Below are positions 1 through 12,700 of a stretch of DNA of 64,000 bases, one piece after another. The DNA is from Priapulus caudatus (taxonomy: Eukaryota > Priapulida > Priapulimorpha > Priapulimorphida > Priapulidae). The stretch lies in the NCBI RefSeq assembly GCF_000485595.1, contig NW_014577789.1, forward strand, positions 23,616 to 87,615. Reading direction: 5' to 3'. Position 1 is the first letter of the stretch. Each line of letters opens with the position of its first letter. The position numbers were made by a program, and so were the translations under genes. Under the pieces are notes generated by a model. That model made no database searches. It was given only the letters and a program-made list of their open reading frames with translations, and had not been told where the DNA came from.

Positions 1-8
1 AGCCGCTA

Positions 9-938
9 AAATAGAGAGCTGCCACCTGTAAACTAATCAACGCAGCGCAAAAACATACACAGGCTACCCACCACCACATGCACTGGCCATCTTGGCAGTG
101 GCACTGCAGTGGCATACGTTACATGTAACACACTGACAGTGGAATACGTTACATGTAACCCTGACAGTGGCATACGTTACATGTAACACAACTGAACAGT
201 ACGCGAATGCCATAGAAATTGAGTACGATTAAGGAGCATAAAACTCAACCAAATTTAGCCTTTGAAATTTTCACTGTGACATTGCTAGCCCTCACTACAT
301 CCAAGGCATGTATAGAATTCTACTAGCAAACCCGGCGCGGAGTCAAATTCTTTTCTAACAGATAAAAGAGATCATGTTTAAAACCCGCCTCTTTGAGGGT
401 CAAAAGGTTATCCGACACTTACTCTTCGCATGTCAGCAGAAATTACATTTCGATGCGTTCCTTTCAATTAAAGCCATAAAAATGCTAGGTCACCGCCCGG
501 AAAAACAAAAAAGTTTTTCAATCGCTCATCAGACCATGTCCTCAGACAAATGTCTAAATCTGGCCTGTGCCCATTGACCTGTGACCTCCAATTTCGCACA
601 GTGAGGCTGTCCTACCCCATTTTGATGCTGTTACACCGACTATCACGAGCTAGCTCGCAGCAGTTTAAGATTTGTGCGCCGCATCTGCGATTTCCTCCGA
701 TACCTTAAGTTAAGGCAGTTAAGTTCCCCTTCTTTTACACCTCTTTGAACTCTTTTGACCTCTTGACCCCCAGCTTCGACATGCCCAACTCCTTTAGTAT
801 TACCCCCAAGTTCGCCGGACTTTCGAATCCGGTACGTACGAGCCGTTTAGATTGTGCCCAACTGTTTAGACGGACGCACGCCACGCACGCTCAATGCGAT
901 TCTATCAAGCTGGCATTGGACTAGGTCAGATGAGCTAA
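9..938 (-). repeat. Interspersed repeat A, copy 1, reverse orientation
   Basis: This stretch reads, in reverse complement, like the units at 52823-53466 and 60665-61400. Read on the minus strand it starts with AGCTCATCTGAC near 935, continues through a block of GGTCAAAGGTCA-like words and ends at the word CTCTCTATTT near position 9. Near that end (105-190) it carries about three tandem units of roughly 30 bp, each containing the palindrome TTACATGTAA. No open frame of interest is present. Copy boundaries are judged by where similarity to the other copies stops. The element class is not identified. Confidence 0.7.
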
Positions 939-1573
939 TAATGCATGAGGTCACCCAGGTAGTAGGCCCTAATGCAATTTGACATGTATCGGATTCGGGA
1001 GTAAACCAGCTTATTTAGGTCAGCTATTATAAATGACTTTACTGCTTAGGTTAGTGTTCAGTGTTTATGTTTACCAGGCAGCATAGGCCACTTGGAACAT
1101 CTCAATTTAAAAAAAAAAGGTAACATAAACCACGAAATTAACTCTTCTTCATTCATGTTGTTTGTTGCAAGGGCAGCCGCCGTCGCGTGCTACTGTGTGT
1201 TGCAGCATGAGCATGTTGCACGACATGTTACGGGGTAATTATCGGGCCAATAAATAGGCGCCAATAGAGTAGAGAAACATTAAAACTTGGTCAGTAAAAA
1301 TAACTATTCGATGTTTACACTTTTTCCATTTATTGAGGACGTTCAAGTGGGCCTGTATCGGGCATGGCACAGCAGGCCAGCCTGCAAACACTAACAGTAG
1401 TACTTAACTGACTAAGCATAGTGAAGTAAGAACAACAGTAAGAGTACTCAGGTTAGTGCAGTTAGGGCTGAAGGTGGTCGTTGTCGTATTCAGGCGTACT
1501 ACAGTCATATTACCCGAGTACATTATGTGATATAACAAAGTGCTACCAGGACTTGTTACTACAGAACACAGGC
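939..1573. other. Intergenic, no gene seen
   Basis: AT-rich sequence with no coding signal or long repeat that I can recognise. Position 1092 has a degenerate CACTTGGAAC word resembling the termini of the elements at 1574 and 2065. Confidence 0.5.
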
Positions 1574-1731
1574 CACTTGAAACGTTTCAATAAATATGAT
1601 ACGCAGGGGTGTGGTGCCTGTGCCCGGTGACAGTTAAATATATAGCTAGGCCTCTATATATTAACTGTCGCGATGCACAGGCACACGCGACCACTGCGTA
1701 TCATATTTTATTTGAAGACGCTTCAACAGTG
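1574..1731. mobile_element. Short foldback element with CACTTGAAACG terminus
   Basis: The left end CACTTGAAACGTTTCAATAA and the right end, read in reverse complement, are near-matching arms of about 75 bp that meet close to the AGGCCT centre at about 1653. Both arms include ATGATACGCA and GCCTGTGC words. It is too short to encode anything, so a non-autonomous DNA element is the simplest reading. Telomere-like CCTAACCCTA words follow at 1757-1790. Confidence 0.65.
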
Positions 1732-2042
1732 CCTGGCAGTGCTACAGAAGTGTACGCCTAACCTAACCCTAGACCCTAAGCCCTAACCGCTACTCTAAAA
1801 CTACCATCATATTATAACAATTATTAAAACATAATAGTGCCCTACTAAACAACTAAACTACCTCGGTGGGCCATATCTTCAGATGGGTTGCGTTGCCTCC
1901 AGATGCCATACTCAAGATGGCCATTATCATCAGATGGCATATCTTCATACGCAGATTGGGTCGTTTGGTCGTATCAGGTCTAGCACTACAATATCTATCT
2001 GTAGTGTAAGACTGATACGACACGAACCCATCTGCTCGTGCC

Positions 2043-3589
2043 AGTAGGCCCTAAACCACGGCGCCACTTGAAGCGTTTCAACTGTAAACCACACGCCGCC
2101 GCCATTGCGCGCACACTGGACACATCATATAGGGACCTTTTGTTTCTATTTGTTGCTCAGATGGTGTTAAACCTGGGTCTACGTCGGGGCAGCCCCATCA
2201 GGGTGTATCCAGGATTTTTTTCTGGTGGGTCGTAATCATAATTTGTTGGACCTTTTCACAATTAATAGCAGCCAAGTCTGTGTGATACAAGTCAATACAA
2301 ATCAGGGGCGTGTACCAGGATTTGTACCAGGGGGGGTCTAACCCTAACGAAAACTTGGTGAGCCGCGAAGGGGGGATCTGGCGCGGTATCTGGGCCCTCG
2401 CCCCAAAATTTTTGAAATTTTAGACCTCCTTTCGATGCGTTTTCTGCGCGAGCGGGGGGTCCGGACCCCTGGGACCCCCGCTGTACACGCCCTGACAATT
2501 TAATTAAAACAAAAAAAATTGTTTCACAAAAAAAATTTATCAGTTTAAAAAAAGAGTTTTCTGACTTCAGTTGAAAAACCAGTTTTTTGAACTTTTTGTC
2601 TTATATCTTGTTCTTGTCTTTGTCTTTGTCAGGTCTTTGTCTCTCTCTTTATGAAACAAATTTTGTTTAAAAAAAAGGCTTCTCAGTTTCAGAATTGCTG
2701 GAATTGGGATAGATCTTACGTCACGCAATGGCAATGTCTTTTGGACTCATTGTGTACCTGATCTTGTTCATTTATGTCATTGTAAAAAGGCCCCGAAAAA
2801 AAAATGTCTGGAGAAAAAATGTGGACCTTGTTAAATTTTGGGGGGCGGCTCGTGAGCGACCCTCACGACCCCCCCTGCATACACCATGCCCAAATACGTT
2901 CGATTTAGGCAGTACACGTGGTTTTTTTCCAGTTACCCGGGTCACACCCGGGTGAGAACGAAGTGAGCGGTCGGCTCGCGAGGTGACTACTTGCGGGGGG
3001 GGGAAGTATTCCGACAAATCCATATGCAACGACACTTGCATGGAGCGGACGATATCAGTGCGGGATCAGTGCTGCCAATGAATGTAGCAGTGGAGATGAC
3101 TGGCGTGTGTTGATTTCAATCCATTGCAACGACACCATGCATGGCGACGATATCAGTGCGGGATCAGTGCTGCATGAATGACTGCGTGTGTTTGCTCAAG
3201 GACGGCGAGTGGATAGGATGATGTTTATTACTGGACATGCTCTCTATCCTTGAGCCGCTCATTCTTAGATTTCATTAATAAGAAGATTACAATTGCTATT
3301 CTTTTTTTATTGTCACTGGCATCCATGCCCATGGACCATGATAATTAACCCGGGTTAACCCAAAAACCGTTCGTTTATCTTCCCTAACCCAGATGCGTTC
3401 GATTTCGTACCCAGGTTAACCCAGGTGGCTCTGGGGAATCAAATCGAACGCACTAATAAATATATAGCAGGTGAGAAAGCGCGATCCCAAAAATAAATAA
3501 ATATTTATGTGTGACTCAGTGTGCGCGCAATGGCGGCGGCGTATGTTTACAAATTACAGTTGAAACGCTTCAAGTGCCTGTGGGCCTAA
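2043..3589. mobile_element. Non-autonomous DNA element with ~70-bp terminal inverted repeats
   Basis: Positions 2043-2118 and 3516-3589 are inverted copies: the arms share AGGCCC, CACTTGAAGCGTTTCAA and the CGCCGCCGCCATTGCGCGC block. The interior holds a nested element (2303-2494), T- and A-rich tracts, and a GTTCGATTT-type repeat at about 2890-3450 that recurs at 47600-47740. No transposase frame is visible. The element ends only about 170 bp before the SMG7 start codon. Confidence 0.65.
2303..2494. mobile_element. Nested element with CAGGGGCGTGTAC inverted ends
   Basis: The ends CAGGGGCGTGTAC and GTACACGCCCTG are inverted. The same end sequence and a following G-run appear at 52379 beside the large N gap, so it is an interspersed family. 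It has no coding capacity. Confidence 0.6.
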
Positions 3590-3757
3590 CAGTCACGTAG
3601 AACTAGAAGTAGCAGGCGAGTGTCATCATAACTCATGTAAATGTCATTGTTATAGGCTCAACATATGAAATAAACAGACCTGACCTGCCATTCTTCCTAT
3701 CACCAGTATATTTGCTACCGAGGTAATCCATGACAGGCAATTTGTAATTGTGTAACC

Positions 3758-6700
3758 ATGGAAATATTAGCGGCGCTGCAGTACGACTTCCGTCAGGAAG
3801 CGGAAGTGAACTTTTACCAAAAACAACATGGCAGCCAGACATATGAAGTTAAGCTGCCTACCCCAAATTCAAATGAAAGTTGGGAGATGACAGATTATGC
3901 TGATGGATTTAGTCCTGCTCAGCTGGTACAGTAAGTATATAACACCATGGATTCATTTTTCATGTTAATTTTATAACGTTAGTCGGAACTGATGCAACCC
4001 TATCACCCTGAAAGCTGAAGTTAAAAAAGTCAGGATTTGATTAAGAAAATACACAAATTACAAGTTCCAGAACCTATCTATCATTTGTCATAGGCACGCG
4101 TTGAAAAAACTAATTGTCACATTCTAAAATAAACACATCCGAATATAAATATACTGTCTCATTCTACTAGTGATGTTATCAGTGACAGTGCGAGCATTTT
4201 TATTTGGTATTAAAACTATTATTATTAATTATTATGGTAGTAATCTAGTCTGCACATTGCTGCATGATTGCACTCATTGGCAGTAGAAATACTCGTAATT
4301 TCTTCTATTATGGTGTTTAAATTAAAACTAATCTAAGTAGAATAAAGAATATATCATAATTCATATCATTGAAGTATGCAATGATTCACTGATTGCCATC
4401 GATCACAAGTTGAATGCTGTGTTAGATGAAGCGTGCACAGATTCATTGCAACTAATTCCATGTCCCACTCTGTAGGCAGGCAGAGTCACTGAAGTTAAAT
4501 GTGTCTCAAAATGGGGTGAGTGCCAGCGAGGCATGGGCGGGCCGACAACGACTGCAGGATATTTATCAACAGCTCCTCCTTCTTGACCTTGAATATGCTT
4601 TGGACAAAAAGGTGGAGCAGGATCTGTAAGTGCATGCATTGTTCCTCGATTTTAGTTTCATCTGTACTGGTAATCATATTGGTTCATTAGTTGAAAATGC
4701 ATTATACATCACAAAAGAGCATAGAAATTATACCTCTAATCAGTGTTCCCTCTAAGCTGTGCGCGTGTGCGCGCACACACATTTGCAACCAGCGTACAAA
4801 GGAAATTAATGTGCACACAAAAGGTTATTTACCTAAAGTAATGTAGTAATTATACTTCAGTCTACCATTCAGTGTGCACATACTTTTGTCACGGGGAAAA
4901 ATTTGCACGTTGACACAAGACTTTTGCGCACACTGACTACTAATAATTAGTTTGCCTCTAATTCATTTACTTTACATTAATATCTTTATAGTGATCTACA
5001 TCATGTAGAAGTGCTATATATATATATATATATATATATAGGATTGGCGTTTCCAAATAATGGTGGATTGTTTTGTGAGGTGAAAAGTTTTTAATAATTT
5101 TATTCTGTTTTCTGTATATTTTGGGTCACAATGTATTTTACCGATTGTGCATTAGTTTGCATTTCTTATTAACTGTTTCAAATTATTAAACATCTAGTTG
5201 GAACTATGCATTCAAGAATCAGATCACATGGCTACAGCAACAAGCTAAGGACAAGAAAAACCCTAAAAGAGTGGAGGTTCAATCAAGTTTAGCTTTATTT
5301 CTGGAGACAGCCAGCGGATTTTATATGCAGGTGTGGTAGTGATGTGTTATTTATTCAGTTTTATATATTAGTTGAAGTTTACTGCATTCTTCTGTATAGG
5401 GATTGATAAGTATTTACTAAAATTATTCTTTTGCATCTGAGTTATTCTGAACAATGATATGTTGTTGTAATAAGTTTTTATATGTGTGGAGTTGAAAGGA
5501 GACTATATGATACATATTGGGTATCGCCAACATTTTTGTTTCGCGATATATTATTACTCATCTTTACCTGTTGCTGCTATCAAGAAAAACAGTGTAAAAC
5601 GTTCAGAGTCTGACTGTGCTTTAATAATACTCAACACAACAATTCAAACAAGCAGGCTATCTTATTGTGTATGTATGCGTGTGCAGGGCTCTACGTTAAC
5701 TTTGAAAGTCCACTTGCCCTGTAGGGCAAGTAAAACTGAAAATCACTTGCCCTATAGCAATATTCACTTGCCCTACTTTTTTGTAGTAAAATGAGGAGAA
5801 GATCCATAAAAATAAATTAACACAACAATTTTGTTTACTGATTTTATCAAGATAATTCTAACTTCAGTCAAGTCACTGGCCACAGATTTAAAATCATTCA
5901 ATGAAGTTTCGAAATTTGAAATCTATAAATGTTTTTGTTGTAATACCTTTATTCATAAATAATATTTAAATTTTTGCTTCAATTATATGATCACTGATAA
6001 TGAATTGAATTTGTACTTTTTGTAAATGTAATACATGTGATTCAACAATACTTTTAAATGAATGGTTACTTAATAATAATTCATTTCAAATCCGAATAAA
6101 TAAATTTACCAAACTGTCACATAACCCGATCATCAACTGACAAGCAACGAATTAGAATTCATATAACGACGTATACTGAAATAAAATGTACACGGAACCG
6201 ACACGTGAGTCCAACGGTGCAGGGGAGATGGTTTACCAGGGTTCGAATTTTGGCTGAAAACCTAATGGACAGCAGGACCACCAACTTCAGAAAGTTGGTG
6301 GCCCTGCACAAAAAGTTGGTGGTCCGCTTATTTACTAGCAGTGAGTAACAAAATAGTATATAAAAATAACCATTGGCATTAACAGCATAAATGTAACTTA
6401 ATTAGAATTGGTCAAATTGGGGGAGCTTCTGGGAAAGGTTTTACTTTCGTTTTTCTCCTCCCCAGTCCACGGTACCCCCATGCATAGATCAATGCTACCG
6501 CAAAGTTACAAGTGTCTAGAATCTTTAAGTATATACAGTTTAACAGCTTTGATTATGTGGGTGTATTGTGTCACTGGTCGTGCCCTCGCTCCCCACGATA
6601 ACCCCTGCGACTTATGAACTTATTATTATGCGGTCATAAAAACACTGGGCTGCGCTACATGCCACAATCGATTTCTTAGACTGTCGCGAGTTTTTGTTCG

Positions 6701-9700
6701 TGTGGCGAATCATGCGTTGAGGGAGTTCATGCCCTCGGCTCTAGATGTTTTGGATACCCCGTCTACGTTCAGGAACGGGGCGTATTAGAATGCGCTCCTG
6801 TTTACAAGTCTATCTAAACTGCTAGTATCCCGCTCCCTCGCAGGCGCCGCGCCGCGGGGCGCCGGGGAGGTGGGGTGGTTAATCGGTACGGCAAGAATGT
6901 ATCGCGATACATCTTATTTTGAGTTTGTACCGCGATATACTGGTATACCGATAATACCGCGCACCACTATTGATACATTAACGTAATACTTAAATTCAGT
7001 TATTTACAGTTATTACAGGTTCTGTGCAGTGCCTTTACTTTAGGGCTACCCCATCGCAGGGCACCACAAGATCTTGGCATTCTAAAAGGTGTGTAAACTT
7101 AGTTCTGAAATTATTTTTATTCATATTTTTATTTAATATATACTAAATGACTTTCATTAGTAAGCATTGTTATGATAATTTTACTTTATATTATTAAAAC
7201 TGTTGATCAAACATGGCAGTTATAATCAAAGCGCAAGCTTGGATGGCTTGATTGGTATACGTCCTCATGCATTTATTGTGCATTTCCAGAGGTAAATGCT
7301 GCAGAGGGCTTGGGAGCTGTCACTCCGCAGTTGACCTCCTGTCATTACATCTGTCAGCACTGCCTAGTTCACCTGGGAGACCTTGCTCGTTATCGTACTC
7401 AAATGCAACAGGCAGAGTCCTATTACAGGCACGCAGCTCAACTCGTCCCTTACAATGGTATGTAGGCATTTTTGTCAGTATCTTGCAGGGAGACTGATTT
7501 AATGTACAGCTGAAGCTTTAGAACTAGACTAGCGCAATAATTAGTTCATATTAAGATCAGTGTTTCCCCTACATTGACACGAGCGAGGCGGGCCGTCTCG
7601 CTGAAATTCTCAGCCGCCACAGAAATTTGTCCAAAACACCGCCTTGCTGACGAAAATCACTGTTCTTCCATCAATAAACTACACTTTATTGAGCTAAAAT
7701 CGAAATAAATCTTCAAACTTAAAGCACAACGCCGTGCACTTACGATACTCTCAACACGCGAATCTTGGCAAGGCCTATAGATAAACACAGGTTAGGAAGA
7801 TGATTGGTCATGTACTTGAGCGCCACAGGCGCCATGTTGACTCCAGCAGCGAATTAAGGGCGCTATACCTATGCATACATACGCATGGGTGTTCATTTGT
7901 ATTCTACACCAGGAAAATGCTTTCGTTGAAATAAAACATTTCATGCTGTTAAGCGTTATTAACGCAAATGAGAGCATATAAAAATAATTAACTACTATTA
8001 GCTATTAACTATGAACTTAAAATTCATAAGATCATTGATACACAGAAGATAAATAATAACCGGAAGCTTCAAGATCTTTGCCACGCTCCAGGCATTTGCC
8101 TCATTTTCGACGGTATTACTATTTAATGTGAATACTTGTATCATTTCATATTCGTAGTTCATTTGTTCCTTTTAACAACTTGAAAAAGTGATTCAAGAGT
8201 CTCATATAATGTGTTCAGAATAGCTTAGAATGCACCAAATTGCACTATTTTTTTTTAATTTCCTGGACCCCCCTAGCGTGGCGACCACCTTCGGTGCTCG
8301 CATTGCTCGCTCCTCGGATAGCGCAACCACCAAAATAAATTTTACCAACTCGCTGACCTTTTTGGCCAGGGGAAACACTGAAGATGTCCTTTCTTTTAGG
8401 ACTATCATTTTATTATTCACAATTTTATAATTTGTTGTTACAATTCTGTATGACTTTCTACAAGTGTTATCATAAATCCAATAATGCTAGCTAGCATCTG
8501 ATATTTTAGTAAGAGGGAAGTCTCTTACTACACAATGAAAATTATTGCGATTTCGTGTAGAACCAATAACTAATCATCTAGGTGTAAAATCAGGTTGATA
8601 TAACTTGGTTGATATAGCTTTGACTTCTACCAACAGGTCAGCCCTACAACCAGTTGGCTATTATAGAGGCTGGGAAGGGGGACAAGTTGGCAACGATATT
8701 CTACTACATCCGCAGCATTGCCGTCAAGCACCCCTTTCCAGTTGCAGCCACCAACCTGGAGAAGCTGTACAGTAAGATGGGGATGGAACCGTACGTATGA
8801 CCGGCGTCTCTTGCATTGCTTTCATAATGTTAGCACTTGTTTGTGTTTAGCGGGACAGGATCGTGCGTTTTCGTGCCCTGAGGTACTGTTAATTTGGACC
8901 AGAACCCTGCTCACCATTGATAGATAGTGGCTGCTTCAGAGACGTTATGACTTTGCAGCACGTTAATAATTTTAGTAGCGTTAGCAGATGACTTCCACAA
9001 ACAATAGTTGAACACTAATAATCAGTGATTTTTACAGGTATAGTAACTTCTGTGACAGTACCTGAAATGCGAGATCCTGTCCATTTACGCAATAATTCCT
9101 GATAGGGTTTTATCATTTTAACTACCACTCAACACTATTGCTTTTATCAGATTTTTTCTCCATGAAAAAAACTGTCGTCAGTACATGTATTTGTATCTGA
9201 ATTCATGCAATAAAGATTTAATAAATAATAACATGGTTCGTACAGTCCTTGAAAAGTCCTTGAATTTGGGGGGAGTCCTTGAAAAGTACTTGAATTTAGT
9301 AAATGTTGATTTTGTGCTTGAAAAGTTCTTGAATTTCATGAAAATGTCCTTGAATTTCATAAAAATGTCCTTGAATTTTTAGAAAGAATTATTGCCTGTA
9401 ATAAAAAGAAATTTTGTACCATCAATAATGTGTAAACCTCAATAAAAATTGCGTTAAATGAGCTTAAAAAGCTATAGACACGATAGACAGTTAAATGATG
9501 ATCACAAATTACAGTAAGTCACTAAAATCAGTCAGTAAATCAAGGTGTGTTGTAGAAGTGACAGTGTTTAGAAGGGTTTATTAAAATGTGATCCAGGTAA
9601 GTTTTAGAGGTGACATGCAGTGATTAAGAATGGGGTTATTAAATTAATCCAGGTATGTTTTGTTCTGTGTATGAATTCTGATAAAATGCCTGATAAAATG

Positions 9701-12700
9701 TCCTTGAATTTCCGATAAAATGTCCTTGAAAAGTCCTTGAAAAGTCTTTGAAAAAAAATTCAGTCTTCCTGTACGAACCATGAATAATGTGACGGCTCTA
9801 GTGCTAACACATTTTCATCAAGTATGATTACCATTTCTGTGTGTCGGTAGGTTGGACTGGAGGCGAGGCCGGCTCACTGTCCACGAAACTGTTCTGCTGT
9901 TTTTACACCTACAAGCACACATTCATCTTGGCGCAGGTATAGCCTTGAGTTTCTTTTTCATTTTTTATAAGTTTGTGCTAATAAATTGCTTGTAAACGTT
10001 GGAAAATTGCTCAATCCTTTTCCCTCCGTGATTATATGCAATATAAGTGACAATTAGAGGAAGATTATGCCAATATCATTATACCACCATAGAATTGGTA
10101 TCAGATAAGATGACCTTTTTAGGTACACTAAACCACACATGTGGCATTGGTGAAATATATGGAATGGAAATATACGTGGTACTTCTATAGTTTCAGCAGA
10201 TTTTACATGTTAAAAGTGCCATGTTATAATACATTTTTTTTTTAAAGCCACTGAACGGTAGGCATAGGCAACAGTAGCGTACATTTAAAACTGTTTGCTA
10301 GATAATGGTATAGTGTTTGCATATACATTATTTCTGTCTGGATGTTTTAATGTAGTTAAATATTATTAAACTGGTGTTAAATGAGTGACAGAATTGAGCT
10401 TATTGTTATGTTAGTGTTTAATTCCATTATAACATCATTTATATATTTATGCATGATAATAATTGTTCTAATCTTATAAAATAATTATTACAATCAAATG
10501 CATATTATTGGACACCTCTAAAGAACAGACACTTGTGTGTAAAGAACAGTTCACATTTCCCTTGAGTAGCAGTTGTATAGTGAAACCGCATTAGAACGAA
10601 CATGTGTCTGTAATAGACACTTTGTAGGGTTCCCTTGACTGAGCCTTAGGTTACCAAACTAGGTAGGTAATACTTTTATCAACATGAACAATAATGATTG
10701 ACTAGGGTAAATACAGATGCAAATCTGTTGCAGGTCTTGAACAAGCATCGAAGATGGCAGAGCGTCTGACACCCAATCTGGTCATTCATACGTGCTCCAA
10801 TGCATTGTCAGCAACTCAGCTTATACATGTGAGACTTTTCATACTAACTTATGTCTAATTGTAAAGCAGAATGGGCAGTTGTTCATGTATTGGCTTAAAA
10901 ATACAGCCAGTATACTGAATTACCTTACCCTATCTATGCACTTCTCTAAATTCTAGAGTTACTGGAGCAGTAATATTTAAAACTGGCATCTTCAGTAATA
11001 CTCACTACTCGGTAATACTCAATACTCAGTAGTACTTCGGTGGTAATGTCATGTAGTGCAATCGAATTGCATCTTCTCAAATGAATCATATCAGTACACT
11101 AAAGTTTGTATTTTCTTTACAGGTTTTGGCAATAAATCTATTCACTGTTGGTCACTGCCGGCGACATCTGGTGGACACTGATGGAGCAGAAGCAAAAGAA
11201 GATGAACTACTCAGCAAAGAAGAAAAACTAGGCTATCAACTTGCTTTAGGAATTACTGGTTAGCACAAAACTAGGCTTACTAAATGTACTTCATGTTGTA
11301 TAATTATAACAAGAATGTGGGTTGATACTGATAATTTAATTATTAGTAATTATTTAAGTATGTGCAGTGTTTTGTTGTATCGTTTTTTATTGATTGTCCT
11401 GTAGATCAAGAGTGTAACCATCTTTCTTTCAGCTGCACTGTTCAATGCTCTTCTCTTCGCTGTGGGTCGGGGCAAGCAGGAAGTAAAGCACAGGGAGATG
11501 CACACACTGTCTGTCCTCAAACTACTGCTGGACTACTTGAAGGGACATGTCTACATCTATAAGGAAGCTGCATTCATGGAAAGAGTTGTGTAAGTGTGTT
11601 TGTTCATTTGCTCATTCTGGTGTAGGTGTATGTCCTGTTTGATAAATGACTGTGATTGCAAATTACTAGTTAGAACTCAATTTTAAACAGTACATCTCTT
11701 TACATATTTGTACAATGTTTTCTGTAGCTATCATCTCCATAAGAAGCGCCCACTCTACTAACCACCACAACAGGCTTTTTGAATAGCTTGTTTTGTATTT
11801 ATAGTGATGCAGTATAATTTATTGATGTGCAAGCGAAAAATCCTATATAAAGAAATAGCAATTCAAGCCGTATGTGAGACAATGTTTCCATATGTGTTTT
11901 GCTGTAGGGTGTGGCCAAGTTTCACAAAATTGCTCAACATTATTCAACTTCTGCCAAAAGACAACTTTGACTCCAGCAACTGTAAGTAATTATTTACATT
12001 GATCGTTACGATTTAAATTATTCCTTACATTTTCTATACATTTATTTTTATTTGGTGAAGCTGTCTGTATATCTTTTAATTGATCTTTTCTGAAATCATT
12101 GTTTTCTTATACAGTTTACAATTGTGGTATATATAAGTTCATGCAATCACTATTACTATATTCTACCTAATAAAAGGTCGAACCGTTCTACATTGCTAAA
12201 GATTTTCCTGTGCTTTACACGTTACTGTCCGGTGATCCCTGCCTCATTTTCGCTCCAGACAAAGACCAACCACTCCCAGAAGATGTAGACCTACAGTGCT
12301 TTGCACCACTCACGAATGTGCACAGGTAACCCGCTCAAATAGATTCCATTGTACATTATGAAGATAGTGAAACTATGCCATTTAGGCCGGCCATGCTCTT
12401 TAAAAGTGACAAACGCAATGCTGTGAGATTTTGCAGAGGAGGGGAACTTTGTAGATGTGTATCGATACACTAGGGTCACGATACAATACGTATCTCGATG
12501 CATGAGTCATGATACATGTGAAAGGATACGTATTGCGATCGCAGATAGAAATAGTTGGTCGGTATGAACTGTCGAATTCTAACGTTATTTTACTGTTATA
12601 ATATGCAGGGTTCTCCCTACGTTGCGCAAACGGGGCGCGCGCGCCCCGTTTGGGAAAACTCCCCCCGTTTGCAATCGTTGCGCCCCTTTGGGAAATTCCC

